A stretch of DNA of 64,000 nt from Mediterraneibacter faecis JCM 15917 (GCA_001312505.1 BBDW01000004.1:62001-126000), one strand, 5' to 3'; shown: positions 37,354 through 49,665, counted from the stretch's first letter. Notes: generated by a model from the letters alone, not told the origin. Numbers and translations: made by a program.

Positions 37354-38970
37354 CTATTTATTTTTCTCTTTCTGATTCTCCAGTGCAGCTTCAACGAATC
37401 CCTTGAACAGTGGATGCGGTCTGTTTGGTCTGGATTTCAGCTCCGGATGCGCCTGAGTTGCGATAAACCATGGATGAGAAGGAATCTCAACCATCTCTAC
37501 AATACGGCTGTCCGGTGAAAGTCCGCAAAGGGACATTCCGTTTTCTTCAAGAACTTCACGGTAGTCATTGTTTACTTCATAACGATGACGATGACGCTCT
37601 TCAATCTCTTTCTTTCCATACAGTTTATAAGCAAGGGAGTTGTCTTTAAGTACACATGGATAAGAACCAAGTCTTAAAGTACCACCAATATCTTCAATAC
37701 CAATCTGATCGGACATGATGTGGATGACCGGATGAGTTGTATCTGGATTGAGTTCCATGCTGTGTGCGTCTTTGTAACCGATGACATTTCTTGCAAATTC
37801 AACGATAGACAGCTGCATACCAAGGCAGAGACCAAGGAACGGAACGTTGTGTGTACGGGCGTATTTGATCGCTGTGATCTTACCTTCTACACCACGATGG
37901 CCAAATCCACCAGGAACAAGAATACCGCTTACGTCAGAGAAGAGTTCTTCAGCATTTTCTTCTGTTACAGTTTCGGAATCGATCCATTTGATATTTACTG
38001 TTGTGTGTGTGTAAATTCCGCCGTGCTTTAACGCTTCTACAACACTGATGTATGCGTCATGAAGCTGGATATATTTTCCAACCAGTGCTACAGTCACTTC
38101 CTGTGTTGGATGACGAAGGTTTTCAACCATCTCAGTCCAGTCTGTAAGATCCGGTTCCGGGCAGTCAAGATGCAGAGACTCGCATACAACCTGTGCCAGA
38201 TGTTCTTTCTCCATGGCAAGTGGTGCCTCGTAGAGATATTCTACGTCCAGGTTCTGAAGTACATGGTCAGCCGGGAGATTACAGAACAAAGAAATTTTGT
38301 TTTTCATTGCATCATCCAGTGGATATTCGGAACGGCAGACAATGATATCCGGCTGGATTCCCATTCCCTGAAGTTCTTTTACACTTGCCTGTGTTGGTTT
38401 TGTCTTCATTTCCTGAGATGCTCTTAAATAAGGAATCAGCGTAACATGGATCAGGATAACATTTTCTGCTCCGCGTTCATGCTGAAACTGACGGATGGAT
38501 TCAAGGAAAGGCTGGCTTTCAATATCACCAACAGTTCCACCGACCTCAATGATAGCAATCTCAGTATCTGTTGCAGCCGGATTACGGTAGAAACGGCTCT
38601 TGATCTCATTTGTAATATGAGGGATTACCTGAACAGTTCCTCCACCGAAATCTCCGCGGCGTTCTTTCTGAAGAACGGACCAATAGATCTTTCCTGTTGT
38701 AACATTGGAATTCTTTGTCAGGCTTTCATCGATAAATCTTTCGTAATGACCAAGGTCAAGGTCAGTTTCTGCACCGTCATCTGTAACAAAAACTTCTCCG
38801 TGCTGTACCGGGTTCATTGTACCTGGGTCAATATTGATGTAAGGATCGAATTTCTGCATAGTTACAGTGTAACCACGCGCTTTCAAAAGTCGTCCCAAAG
38901 ATGCAGCTGTAATTCCTTTTCCAAGACCGGATACAACTCCGCCTGTAACAAATACATATTTTACTGCCAT
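37354..38970 (-). CDS. pyrG: CTP synthase
   Basis: 538 residues from ATG 38970, which follows AAGGAGG; a longer in-frame start is rejected. The N-terminal amidoligase has [20 protein letters not shown]; the C-terminal glutaminase has [10 protein letters not shown], the nucleophile Cys in LGLCLGMQ, and the His/Glu of QAHPE. It converts UTP to CTP using glutamine. Complete, no G-run in it. Confidence 0.97.
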   Translation of the reverse strand: MAVKYVFVTGGVVSGLGKGITAASLGRLLKARGYTVTMQKFDPYINIDPGTMNPVQHGEVFVTDDGAETDLDLGHYERFIDESLTKNSNVTTGKIYWSVLQKERRGDFGGGTVQVIPHITNEIKSRFYRNPAATDTEIAIIEVGGTVGDIESQPFLESIRQFQHERGAENVILIHVTLIPYLRASQEMKTKPTQASVKELQGMGIQPDIIVCRSEYPLDDAMKNKISLFCNLPADHVLQNLDVEYLYEAPLAMEKEHLAQVVCESLHLDCPEPDLTDWTEMVENLRHPTQEVTVALVGKYIQLHDAYISVVEALKHGGIYTHTTVNIKWIDSETVTEENAEELFSDVSGILVPGGFGHRGVEGKITAIKYARTHNVPFLGLCLGMQLSIVEFARNVIGYKDAHSMELNPDTTHPVIHIMSDQIGIEDIGGTLRLGSYPCVLKDNSLAYKLYGKKEIEERHRHRYEVNNDYREVLEENGMSLCGLSPDSRIVEMVEIPSHPWFIATQAHPELKSRPNRPHPLFKGFVEAALENQKEKNK

Positions 38971-39158
38971 AGTGTCTTTCCTCCTTCGTGAATAGTTGTT
39001 ATCAAAAAAATACTTTCCAAGTATACACCTATTCAGAAAAAAATTACAATACTTTTTTGATAAAAACATAGAAAAAAGATGGGATGAAGTGATTTTGACG
39101 AAGTAATGTAAAGAAGGAAGGCGAAAAAGCTTTGTAAAATGGGAGAAATGCAGAAAAA

Positions 39159-39208
39159 ACCTCTCAGACAGCAGGTGGTTATACCTGAAACCGCAGAGAG
39201 GTTTTTGT
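39159..39208 (+). terminator. Terminator-like hairpin between DUF1846 gene and pyrG
   Basis: AACCTCTC pairs with GAGAGGTT, with an inner GGT..ACC stem, and has T-run on the plus side and A-run on the other. It could end the DUF1846 transcript on the minus strand as well. The 39000-39158 stretch shows nothing else. Confidence 0.7.
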
Positions 39209-39239
39209 GATATCTTTCTGTATTGGTAAGGATTTGTCT

Positions 39240-40722
39240 TTAGCTTAAAATCTGACGTTCGTTCACAGCTTCACTTGTGAGCTGTACACCAAGTTTTTTA
39301 AATGTCTTGATATCAACACTTGAAAGCATTACGGAAGTATGAGCCTGGCATCCTTTCAGTTTTGGAAGCTGGGAGAGTGCAAGCTCAGCAATCGGATTGA
39401 CAGCAGCACTTGCGGAAAGTGCAATCAGGATCTCGTCTGTGTGAAGACGAGGGTTCTTGCTGTTCAGGTAATCCACTTTCAATTTCTGAATCGGTTCAAT
39501 TGCTTCCGGAGAGATGATATGGACATTGTGGTCGATGCCGGCAAGTTCCTTCAGTACGTTTACAAGAAGGGCAGCGCTCGCACCGAGCAGGTTGGAAGTT
39601 TTTCCGGTGATGATGCGTCCATCTTCAAGCTCCAGTGCGGCAGCAGGTCCGCCTGTCTGCTGAGCACGCTCCAGTGCTTTGACAGCAACTTTTCGGTCAG
39701 AAACAGTAATTCCTTCCATATTCATAAGAAGCTCGATCTTCTCAGCTTCCTTCTCAGAAGCATCACCTTTCAGAAGCGCATTGAGTGCTGCATAGTAGCG
39801 TCGGATGATCTCCTGGCGGGAAGCTTCACGGCAGGCTTCATCATCACAGATACAATTTCCGGCCATATTTACCCCCCATGTCTGTAGGTGATTTGTATGG
39901 GCTGGAACCGTAGATCTTCTCGAAGATTGTATTTAAAACAGGAAAAATCTCTACGTCGCGGTTGTAGTTTACAGTTGTTACACCATAAGCTTCAAGATGA
40001 TATGGGTCGATCATATTTACATCGTTAAGGTCAGCTGTAGCAGCCTCATAAGCGAGGTTTACCGGGTGCTTCAGCGGCAGATTCCAGATAGGGAATGTCT
40101 CGAACTTCGCATATCCGGCTTCGATTCCGCGCTGGTGTTCCTGATATAACTGAGACAGGCAGACAGCCATCTTTCCACTTCCAGGTCCCGGAGCTGTTAC
40201 AATAACAAGCGGATGTGAAGTCTCGATATAATCGTTCTTTCCGTAACCATTCTCACTGACAATCAGTGGAATGTTGGACGGATATCCCGGAATGTTGTAA
40301 TGAATGTATACAGAGATTCCAAGGTTCTCAAGACGGTTCTTGAACAGAAGTGCACTTTCCTGTCCGGAGAACTGTGTGATTACTACACTTCCAACGAAAA
40401 GTCCCTGCTCACGGTAAGTACCGATCAGGCGGATCACGTCTGAATCATAAGTGATACCAAGATCCCCCCCACGAATCTTATTCTTTTCAATGTCTTTTGC
40501 ACTGATTGCAAAGACAATCTCAGCCTGGTCGCTGAGCTCCTTTAAGAGACGCAGCTTGCTGTCAGGTTCAAATCCCGGAAGTACACGGGAAGCATGATAG
40601 TCATCAAAAAGCTTTCCACCGAATTCAAGATAGAGTTTGCCACCGAATTTTCCGATACGCTCGCGGATATGTTCGGACTGCATTTTCAGATATTTGTCAT
40701 TGTCAAATCCAATTTTCATCAT
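39240..40722 (-). pseudogene. DUF1846 domain protein, frameshifted at a C6 run
   Basis: Open frames 40722-39844 and 39866-39240 are one gene of about 495 residues. The first carries [37 protein letters not shown] and [13 protein letters not shown]; the second starts [19 protein letters not shown]. Family members join these as [13 protein letters not shown]. The junction is a run of six C on the plus strand (39872-39877); five or eight would keep the frame. A C7 run (40464-40470) doubles the Gly of KNKIRGDLG. DUF1846 function is not established; the fold has a nucleotide-binding P-loop-like region. Likely a cytosolic enzyme. Confidence 0.85.
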
Positions 40723-40965
40723 TTTATCTTCCTTACTATAAATTTTGCCGAACTGTTATTACTATTATTAACAGATAAATCTGTTATAAACAGGCATTAC
40801 TTTTCTAGTATACTATGAAACGGCACGTTTTTACAATATTTTCATAATCTTTTTATTGATTTATGGAAAACCACTATTTATAATGGTAGGAAGTAGTTGT
40901 TTTTTTACAAATAAGGTAAAAGATTTGCTGGAAAATAACCACTATTTAAGTTTTGGAGGAAAAAA

Positions 40966-43154
40966 ATGGAGAATAACAATAAAAACAAAGGCCCGAACAA
41001 GAACCGACAGGGTTGGGGAATTATTTTGTTCACTACCTTGGTGGTTACTTTTGTTGTTATGGGCTATATTCTATGATGCAGGGCGGAAGCGCTTCTGAGA
41101 TCAGCTATGATAAATTTCTGAAATTAGTTGATAATGGAAAAGTAGAGTCTGTCACATTTACCAATTCAAGGATCAATATCGTTTTGACAGATGACGCCAG
41201 AAAGGAAAAGGCAGAGGGAAAACTTACAGAAGTAAAGGATAATGAGAAAGCTTCTGCAGACCAGAGTGATAGTTCAGATTCTAAGGAAAGCGAAGATCAG
41301 GAAAATGTTATGGACAGTCTGCTTGGCCAGATCAGTCAGATGCAGGGTAGCTCCAAGAGCAAGGAACCGGATTATTACACAGGAAATGTATCAGATGACA
41401 CACTTGTAAAGCGTTTAGATAAGGCAGGGGGGGTAGAGTTTAAATCCCAGATTCCGGATACGGCAAGTTCACTGATTATGGATGTCTTCATCACAGTGAT
41501 CCTTCCGATCGTACTTCTTGTATTCATGTTTAATTTCCTTATGAAGAAGATGTCTAAGGGCGGCGGCATGATGGGAATCGGCAAGAGCAATGCCAAGATG
41601 TATATGGAGAAGCAGACAGGTGTGACATTCTTAGATGTTGCAGGTGAAGATGAAGCGAAGGAGTCTTTGCAGGAAGTTGTTGATTTCCTGCATAATCCTG
41701 GAAAATATACAGGTATCGGAGCGAAGCTTCCGAAGGGAGCACTTCTTGTAGGACCTCCGGGAACAGGTAAGACACTTCTTGCGAAAGCAGTTGCAGGAGA
41801 GGCGAAGGTTCCGTTCTTCTCCTTGTCAGGATCTGCATTCGTAGAGATGTATGTCGGTGTAGGTGCTTCCCGTGTGCGTGACCTGTTCAAACAGGCACAG
41901 CAGATGGCTCCATGTATCGTATTTATCGATGAGATCGATGCAATCGGTAAGAGCCGTGACAGCGCACTTGGCGGTGGCGGTAATGACGAGCGTGAGCAGA
42001 CATTAAACCAGCTTCTTGCAGAGATGGATGGATTCGATACGAATAAGGGACTACTTGTTCTTGCAGCAACAAACCGTCCGGAGGTACTTGATCCGGCGCT
42101 GTTGAGACCGGGACGTTTTGATCGCCGTATCATAGTAGATAAGCCGGATTTGAAAGGTCGTGTCGAGATTCTTAAGGTTCATGCGAAGGATGTTAAGATG
42201 GATGAGACAGTCAATCTGGAAGAGATCGCGCTTGCAACTTCAGGAGCAGTTGGATCAGATCTTGCCAATATGATCAATGAGGCTGCAATCACTGCAGTTA
42301 AGCATGGCAGACAGGTTGTCAGCCAGAAAGACCTCTTTGAGGCAGTGGAAGTTGTACTTGTAGGTAAAGAGAAGAAAGACCGTATCATGAGTGCAGAAGA
42401 GCGAAGAATCGTATCTTATCATGAGGTTGGACATGCGCTTGTTACAGCACTTCAGAAGAATACAGAACCGGTACAGAAGATCACAATCGTTCCTAGAACA
42501 ATGGGAGCACTCGGTTATGTAATGCAGACACCGGAGGAAGAGAAGTTCTTAAATACGAAGAAAGAACTTGAAGCAATGATCGTTGTTGCACTCGGTGGAC
42601 GTGCAGCAGAAGAGATTGTATTTGACACTGTTACGACAGGTGCATCGAACGATATCGAGCAGGCAACGAAGATCGCCAGAGCAATGATCACACAGTATGG
42701 TATGTCAGAGCGCTTTGGTCTGATGGGACTTGAATCTGTTCAGAGCCGTTACTTAGACGGTCGTGCAGTTCGTAACTGTGGAGAAGCGACAGCAGCGGAG
42801 ATCGATGAAGAGATCATGAAGATGCTCAAAGCTTCCTATGAAGAAGCAAAACGCCTCTTGAGTGCGAACAGAGATGCTCTTGATAAGATTGCAGCCTTCC
42901 TGATCGAGAAAGAGACGATCACAGGGAAGGAATTCATGAAGATCTTCCGTGAAGTGAAGGGAATCCCTGAACCGGAAGAAGCAGATGGAGAAAAGAAAGA
43001 AGAGCAGGAGTCCGGAAGAATCCTGATGAAGCCGACAGAGACACAAGCAGCAGAGCCAGAAACAGTGAAAGAACCGGAAACAGAAAAAGAGCCGGAAACA
43101 CAGGCAACAGAAATACAGTCACAAGAAACGGTGGCAGAAGAAAAGTCAGAGTAA
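40966..43154 (+). CDS. ftsH: ATP-dependent zinc metalloprotease FtsH, frameshift near the N-terminus
   Basis: Membrane-anchored AAA protease. ATG at 40966 follows GGAGG; the first helix ([20 protein letters not shown]) breaks frame near 41073, where one more A gives [17 protein letters not shown]. After that the frame is open to 43154: second membrane helix ([17 protein letters not shown]), Walker [18 protein letters not shown], Walker [13 protein letters not shown], second region of homology RPGRFDRR, and zinc site [10 protein letters not shown]. The C-terminus is an acidic Glu/Pro/Thr tail ([18 protein letters not shown]). A G7 run (41427-41433) gives KAGGVEF. About 729 residues after repair. 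Confidence 0.95.
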
Positions 43155-43170
43155 GAGCTGATTATCAATA

Positions 43171-43222
43171 TTAAGAGTTTCGCAGATGGAGAGGAAAAGT
43201 CATTTGCGAAACTCTTTTTCTT
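43171..43222 (+). terminator. Terminator after ftsH
   Basis: AAGAGTTTCGCA pairs with TGCGAAACTCTT across a long loop, followed by TTTCTTTG. Confidence 0.88.
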
Positions 43223-43228
43223 TGATGA

Positions 43229-43454
43229 AAACATGTTATAATGAAATGAGGCAAAATGTGCAGGGTATATCAGATGTGAGATGACTCCCATCTGATATAG
43301 CCTCCGGCAGGATTGCAGAGATGCGCAGAAGAAGTATGTCATGCATTGCATGACGCGCATCTCGCAGCAAGAATGCAGAGGCATTCTTGAATGCAAGGCA
43401 CAGAAGATGCAAAACATCAATCAAGACAGTAGCAAAAAAACAGGAGACATTGGG
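43229..43454 (+). promoter_or_regulatory. Structured leader before the HAD gene
   Basis: A TATAAT box (about 43236) with a weak upstream box is followed by three strong hairpins before the start codon: TATCAGATG/CATCTGATA, GAGATGCGC..GTCATGCA/TGCATGAC..GCGCATCTC, and AAGAATGC/GCATTCTT. None matches a riboswitch class I know. An open frame from 43341 passes through this region but lacks a ribosome site. Confidence 0.5.
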
Positions 43455-44168
43455 ATGACAAAAGCAGTATTTTTTGATATAGATGACACCATTTATGATT
43501 ACATTGGAGCGCATAATAATACGATGCCGGTGATGAAAGAATGGGCATATGAGAATTTAGGCATAGCAAAAGAAGACTTGGAGAAATATGTTGCCGAGGC
43601 AAGGGTGAAGGCAGATGACAGAGCCGGAAGAGATTATGCGGTGAACCATAATCGCCTGGTGAGATTTCAGTGTATGCTGGAGACACTTGGAAAGCCGGTT
43701 TTCCCATATGCGTATGAGATGTATAATCTGTACTGGGATACATTGATCGATCAGATTATTCCATCTCCTGGAATTGAAGAGTTGATGAAAGAATTGAAAC
43801 AGCGAGGCATTTATATCGGTATAGGATCCAATATGACTTCAGACGTCCAGTATCGGAAGATATTAAAGCTTGGATTAGGTAAGTATATTGATGGAATTGT
43901 GACAAGTGAAGAGGCTGGCGAGGAAAAACCGCATCGAAAACTTTTTGATCTCTGTGTTGAAAAAGCAGGAGTGATGGTGGAAGAAAGTATCTTTATCGGA
44001 GACAGCATCGCACATGATGTGACAGGAGCACAGAATATAGGAATGCCAGTGATCTTGTATCGGCCGAAGGAAAATGTGAATGAGATCGAGTGGCTTCAGA
44101 CAAAGAAGGGAAAATGTCCGGTCATTGCACATTTTTCTCAGTTTTTTGAAGCAGAGAAGATGTTATAA
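43455..44168 (+). CDS. HAD superfamily hydrolase (YjjG-like)
   Basis: 237 residues from ATG 43455, preceded by AGGAG. Motif I FFDIDDTIYDY (nucleophile Asp), motif II around IGSNMT, Lys in EEKPHRKLF, and motif IV GDSIAHDVTGAQ. A helical cap after motif I. Probably a nucleotide or sugar phosphatase. It lies between ftsH and the jet operon; no link to either is evident. Confidence 0.87.
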   Translation: MTKAVFFDIDDTIYDYIGAHNNTMPVMKEWAYENLGIAKEDLEKYVAEARVKADDRAGRDYAVNHNRLVRFQCMLETLGKPVFPYAYEMYNLYWDTLIDQIIPSPGIEELMKELKQRGIYIGIGSNMTSDVQYRKILKLGLGKYIDGIVTSEEAGEEKPHRKLFDLCVEKAGVMVEESIFIGDSIAHDVTGAQNIGMPVILYRPKENVNEIEWLQTKKGKCPVIAHFSQFFEAEKML

Positions 44169-44228
44169 GAAATGAAAAAGATGTAAAAGAAACTTTAATA
44201 GGAATAAAAAGGAGACATAAGAAAAAAC

Positions 44229-45641
44229 ATGAAACTGGTCGAAAAAGTTCCAAAGGATCTATATAAAATATTTGGAAGTAAATATATGGAATTCTATATG
44301 CAGTTTCTGGTAGCGCTTTATGAGGAGAGCAGTCAGTCTTATTCTCTTCTCGGGCTTACGGAACGAGAGTGTCAGATGATCATGAATGAACGACTGGCGA
44401 AGATGGCACTGGACTGGAGTGAGGCAAGAGTCGATGAAGAAGGAGAATTGATCACCAGAGCCAACATGGCATCAGTCAGTCTGAAGCATTTTGAAGACTG
44501 GGGATGGCTTAGAAGGGATTATGATGAAACGTTGAATAGTTATGTCGTTTCATTTCCGGAATACAGTCAGCTGTTTGTAGAATTATTTCAGAAATTATAC
44601 AGTGAAAATGACGGTAAGGAACGAGAGAGTGTGCTTACGGTATACAGTCATCTCTATACCTATAGTTTAGACAAAGAGAAGAATAATGAGATTTTAAAAA
44701 GTGCGCTTCATACATCAAGAGCACTTCTGCAGATGCTCGCGAACATGCAGGAGGGAATGCGAGGTTATTTCGATGAACTGTCAAAGCAGAGAAGTTTCCG
44801 AGGAATCCAGGAAGTACTTGTGAAAGAGATCAATAACAGTGATAGCAAAAAATATGCGATATTGACTACAACAGACAGCTTTTATCGATACAAAGAAGCT
44901 GTAAAAGAGTTGATCGAAGAAAATCTGGAAAAGACAGAAGCAAGAAAATATTCATTTGAAACAGAACTCTTAAGTGAAGAAGAAAATACGAGAAAATCTT
45001 ATCGTCTGCGAAGAATGATCGAGATCTGTGAAGAGGCGACAGATATGCTCTATAAGATTTCGAGAGAGTTTGATGCGATTGAGCGCAGATATAATAAGCT
45101 GATTGAACAAAAGACAGTATTTGCAAGCCGTGCCGCAGCAAGAATCCGGTACATTATGATGGAAGGTGTAATGGAAGAAGATCAGACAGTCGCACTGATT
45201 AATCTGATTAATGAAAGTGGCAAGTCGGAAGAGATTCTGGATAAGTTGTCTTCAAAACTTAGGTTTTCGGAGCCATATAAGATTATGACAGAGAAGAGTC
45301 TGTATCAAAGACGTGAAAATCAGAAGGAAAAGTTCACTCCACAGGCGGTAACACCTGAGAAATCACAGGAAGAGAATATGACAGAATTTGTCCTGGAACC
45401 ACTGTATACGCAGAAAGAGATCAGAGATTTCCGAAAGAAAAATGAACAGAATGGAAAATTCACAGTGACAAAAGATACTGTAAAATCAATAGAAGATTTG
45501 GAGAAGTTATTTATGGTATGGCAGCATGCAACAGAATCTGCGGACAGTAAGGCACAGATTGAAGTGGCGCAGGAGATGGAGAATGAGGCTGGTTTCCGAT
45601 TTTCAAAACTTACGATAGAGGGAGTAGAATCAGATGGTTAA
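44229..45641 (+). CDS. jetA: Wadjet JetA family protein (type II-like, DUF5716)
   Basis: 470 residues, helical, soluble. I recognise it as the kleisin-like subunit of Wadjet from the overall sequence (FGSKYMEFYMQFLVALYEES, ITRANMASVSLKHFEDWGWL), the length, and its place before a DUF4194 gene and an SMC-like gene. JetABC forms a condensin-like complex that extrudes plasmid DNA, and JetD cuts it. Two-winged-helix parts are expected near the N-terminus; the C-terminal half has coiled-coil-like heptads. The stop overlaps jetB by eight bases. Confidence 0.85.
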   Translation: MKLVEKVPKDLYKIFGSKYMEFYMQFLVALYEESSQSYSLLGLTERECQMIMNERLAKMALDWSEARVDEEGELITRANMASVSLKHFEDWGWLRRDYDETLNSYVVSFPEYSQLFVELFQKLYSENDGKERESVLTVYSHLYTYSLDKEKNNEILKSALHTSRALLQMLANMQEGMRGYFDELSKQRSFRGIQEVLVKEINNSDSKKYAILTTTDSFYRYKEAVKELIEENLEKTEARKYSFETELLSEEENTRKSYRLRRMIEICEEATDMLYKISREFDAIERRYNKLIEQKTVFASRAAARIRYIMMEGVMEEDQTVALINLINESGKSEEILDKLSSKLRFSEPYKIMTEKSLYQRRENQKEKFTPQAVTPEKSQEENMTEFVLEPLYTQKEIRDFRKKNEQNGKFTVTKDTVKSIEDLEKLFMVWQHATESADSKAQIEVAQEMENEAGFRFSKLTIEGVESDG

Positions 45642-46329
45642 TTATATGGAAGAATTGTCAGTGACAGAAGCTGATAACCTGAAGAAAACAATTGCTGCAT
45701 TATTCAGACAGACATGTATTTTACAGATGAAATATGATCCTGTAACACTTGTCCCAAGAGACAATCTGCATTATGAGATCTGTACAAGACATAGAAAGTT
45801 TATTGAAGACTATCTGTCTGTTTTAAGCTGTGAATTAGTGCATGACCCACAGGAACACATTTACCGTTTACATGGAGATGGAATCGCAATAGAAAAGATA
45901 AATGCCACCGTTACAAAAGTAATCTTACTTGTTAAATTAATTTACAGAGATAAGATTTTAGGAGAAGGCTTGAAAGCTACAGTGACGAATCTGGCGGAGA
46001 TTCGTGAATATGGAAAGAATACGAATCTGATTAATTATAAGCTTACGATGGGTGAGTGGAAAGAAGCTTTATATGTGATGAGTAAGCATCAGATCATTGA
46101 AGTGCCGGGAGCAATCCAGAATGTTGAGGATGAGACTCCGATTTATATCTACAGCACGATCAATCTATATTGTGGAAGTATGGATATTACTGCGTTGATC
46201 AAAGAATATCAGGAAGATCAGTACGCAGAGGAAGAGATTACAGAAGAAGTTTCTGAACAGGAAATCCAGGAAGAAGCAGAGGGAGGTGTGGAAGATGAAA
46301 GAGAAACAGTCGAAGAAAATATTTACTAG
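45634..46329 (+). CDS. jetB: Wadjet JetB family protein (DUF4194)
   Basis: 231 residues, starting MVNYMEELSVTEADNLKKTI. It has the kite-like helical fold expected of JetB: LFRQTCILQMKYDP, then IEDYLSVLSCELVHD and VILLVKLIYRDK, with an acidic Glu-rich tail (YAEEEITEEVSEQEIQEEAE). It overlaps jetA by eight bases and its own end overlaps the jetC start by 35 bases. The gene is intact. Confidence 0.83.
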   Translation: MVNYMEELSVTEADNLKKTIAALFRQTCILQMKYDPVTLVPRDNLHYEICTRHRKFIEDYLSVLSCELVHDPQEHIYRLHGDGIAIEKINATVTKVILLVKLIYRDKILGEGLKATVTNLAEIREYGKNTNLINYKLTMGEWKEALYVMSKHQIIEVPGAIQNVEDETPIYIYSTINLYCGSMDITALIKEYQEDQYAEEEITEEVSEQEIQEEAEGGVEDERETVEENIY

Positions 46330-49300
46330 AATGTTAATGAATAACTGGGGCGGTATCAGTCACAAAGTGATGGAGTTCCATGAGTATGTGAATCTTTTCA
46401 GTGGGAAAAGTGGATCTGGTAAGTCTACTGTTATGGATGCGATCCAGGTTGTTTTATATGGAAGTATATCTTCCACATTCTTGAATAAAGCGGCAGATGA
46501 CGCGAAGAACAGGCGTAGTGTTCTAAGTTATCTTAGAGGAGCGCAGAAAGACGGTTCCTTTAACCGAGAAGACCAGGACTTCTGTTCTCAGATCGTCTTG
46601 GAGATTAAGGATACAGGAAAGAATACACATACTTGTATTGGTGTTTCATTTGAGGTTGGAAAGGCAGATACAGACATCAGGAAATATTGTTTCTTCAGTC
46701 ATTCCGGAAAGATTCCGGAGGATGAATATTTGACAGAAGAAGGTGTCCCGTATACAATCGCGAAACTTAAAAAATTGGTAGAAGCAGGATAGAATCGGCT
46801 GACAACAGAGGTCGCGGAGATGTGAACCGTGTATATCCATCGAAAGAAGCGTATTTGAAAACGGTTTATGATGCAATCTTTGGTTATGTAGAGCCGGGCC
46901 GTATGATGACAATGGAGAAAAGCGCGATTGCACTTCGTATGACGAACGGAACGGGACAGTTTATCAAAGATTATATGTTCCCAAAGAGCAAGGAAGATAC
47001 AGTTGCAACAATCAGTGATCAGCTTGGCGCTTACCGTGAGATCAAGGAACGCGTAGAAGATCTGGAGCAGAGAATTAAAATGCTTGACGAGATCAGTCAG
47101 CATAATCTAGCCTTGCAGAAAGCAAGAGCTGATAAGATCTATGTGGAACAGATCTTAAAATATATTGAAATAGAAAATTGTAAAGCACATTTGCAATCGA
47201 AAGAGGATGATCTGCAGGATATTCTCAAGAAGATTGAGGAAAAAGAAGAAAAGAGAAAATCTTATTTGGCAGAGAAAGATGCTTATACGAAAGAACAGGT
47301 AGAAGTCGAGGCAGAACTCAAAGCCAGCGATTATGGACAGAAAGAGAAGGAGCTAAAGGAGATTGAAAATACGATCCAGCTTCTGGCAACGAATTCAGAA
47401 CAATGGAGAGATATCGTAAAAGGTCTTTCCGCTTGGGAGGAAGACGATGAAGTCAGTGCTTATGTGAGCAATCAGGCGCTGCATAGAATTGATGATATCC
47501 GAGATGGTGTTGTGAGTGAAGATTCGATTGAAAAGCTAAAGCAATATTTAAGTGATGCACTCGACAATATTAATACAGAATTAGGTGATGTCCGCGAAAG
47601 AATCCGTGAGAATCAGAAAGAACTTCAAGAGAAGCGGGAGATGGTAGAAGACCTCAAAAATGACAGAAAACCATATCGTGCGGAATTGAAGCGTGCAAGA
47701 CAGGAATTACAGAATATACTTAGTACTCAGTATGGAAGAACGATCCATGTAAATATCTTTGCGGACTTGTTTGATATTACGGATGAAGAGTGGAAAAATG
47801 CAATCGAAGGACGTATGGGACGTGTGAAACACAGTCTGGTGACAGCACCTGAATATACGTTAGATGCTGCGAAAGCATTTCGCAAAATGAAGCAGATGAA
47901 GGGGATCGAGGATGTCGAACTCATGGATACTGCGGCAATCGTGAGAGACAAGCCGAAGGCAGATGAGAATACACTGTACGAGTGTGTGCGCGCAGAGGAA
48001 GCTTATGTAGATACTTGTCTGAAGCGATACTTAGGCCGCATTAAGAAATGTGAGACGGTGGAAGAACTTCATGAGACGAGAGATGGTGTCACAAAGGACT
48101 GTTATTCCTACAGCAATTACATTTTCAGACATTTAAGAAAGAATGATTATGAGAAATATGCCTGTATCGGAACGAAAGTGTCAAAGGCGAAACTTCTTGA
48201 GTTGGAAGAAGAAGCAGCGAAGCTGAAACAGGAAGTGGAAGAGGACTGCCGTGTTGAGATGGCACTGCGTGCAGCACAGAAATTCGAGTGTCTGAACCAG
48301 AGCACAGAACAGATCTTACATCTTTCAAAAGCAGCGGAACAGCTTCAGGATTATTACGAGAAACAGGAAAAATTACGTCTGGAAGTAGAAGAATTGAAAC
48401 GAGGCGACCGGACCGTCGAACTGAAGAAGAAAAAGCAGGAATTACTGGAGTTGCTTAAGAAAAATGCAGAGATTCTTGATAGCATTCAAAGTGAAGTAGT
48501 ACAGTATGCGAAGATACAGGGACAAATCGAGAGTAATATCAAATCATTTTCAGAAAAGATAAACTTCCTGACAGAGGGATTTGTTGTCAACGAACAGCTT
48601 CAGAATGAAGTAGCAGATGCGTTAAAAGTACAGAGCGAAGCAGCTTATAAGAGAGACAAGACAAAAGAAAAGGATGCTTTGGAAACGTTGGAAGAGACGG
48701 AGAGAGAAGAACTGCAAAGAAGTAGAAATAAGTTCAATAATGCTTATCCGGCCTATGGTTTTACAGGAATAGAACATGAAAATGATGTGTATGACAAAGT
48801 GCTGAATCAGTGCAGGAAAGATTTCGAACCGAAGTACAAGGAAGAATTCGATAAGCAGTATAATCTGGTTTACTATACATTGCGTGAAAATGTGATTGCT
48901 TCCATTCATGGTGAAATCAAGGCGGCTTACAGACATAAGAAAGAGATCAACCGTCTGCTTGCGAAGATCAAGTTCTCAGATAGTATCTACCAGATTGATA
49001 TCATACCGGCTCAGAATGAAAATGGACAGTTTTATGAGATGCTTACAGCACCTGAACTAGACAGCAAAGTGTTCGATGACTACGGATTTGAAGGTCAGTT
49101 AAGTCTTGGTGAGGATGAGTTCTATCAGAAGTATGAAGAAGATATCAAGCGTCTGACTGAGAAGTTCATGCCTCCGAAGGAGGAAGATGCAAGATCCTTA
49201 AGCCAGTATCGTCAGCAGATGGAACAGTATGTGGATTATCGTAATTATCTGACTTTCAGTATGTATGAAAAGGTGGAAGATGAGAATGGAAATATCCGCA

Positions 49301-49665
49301 AAAATGCAGTCGATGATATGGCAGGCCGTGACTCCGGAGGAGAGGGACAGAACCCGAAATATGTCGCGCTGCTTGCAGGATTTGCGATGCTCTATATGCA
49401 GCAGACAAACCGTGATTCTAAGATCCGTCTGGTGCTTCTTGATGAAGCATTTTCCAAGATGGATAAGGAGCGAAGCGAAGTGTGTCTTCATTATGCGAGA
49501 GAGCTGGAGCTTCAGCTGATCGTATGTGTACCGGATGAACGTCTACAGTCTCTGATACGAAATGTAGACTGTGTATACGGTTTCCGAAGACATCAGAATC
49601 AGGTATCTATGATGCACATTGATAAAGGGGGGGATTACCTCGATATGGTTGAGGGAAATGAATAA
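46295..49665 (+). pseudogene. jetC: Wadjet JetC SMC-like ATPase, one frameshift
   Basis: About 1,123 residues after repair. ATG 46295 follows GGAGG. Walker A is VNLFSGKSGSGKSTVMDAIQ; long coiled coils (EEKEEKRKSYLAEKDAYTKE and others) lead to the C-terminal head with a signature-like GGEGQNPKYVALLAGFAMLY and Walker B RLVLLDEAFSKMD. The frame breaks near 46786; one more A (GCAGGATAG to GCAAGGATAG) gives EARIESADNRGRGDVNRVYP. A G7 run (49627-49633) gives DKGGDYLDM near the end. It is the motor of the plasmid-defence complex. Confidence 0.85.

Noticed and set aside
37720..38991. Several plus-strand open frames opposite pyrG
   Set aside because: They lack ribosome sites and family resemblance and lie wholly on the complement of an intact, conserved gene.
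39240..40722. DUF1846 as two separate genes
   Set aside because: The second open frame starts in mid-family at [10 protein letters not shown] and overlaps the first; both together make one normal-length protein broken at a C6 run.
41013..41075. FtsH starting at 41013 in the long open frame
   Set aside because: That start yields a Tyr/Gly/Cys-rich leader without a ribosome site; the ATG at 40966 has GGAGG and encodes the expected first membrane helix in the other frame.
43341..43454. Upstream start for the HAD hydrolase
   Set aside because: The extension runs through strong hairpins and has no ribosome site; AGGAG sits correctly before the ATG at 43455, where the family N-terminus begins.
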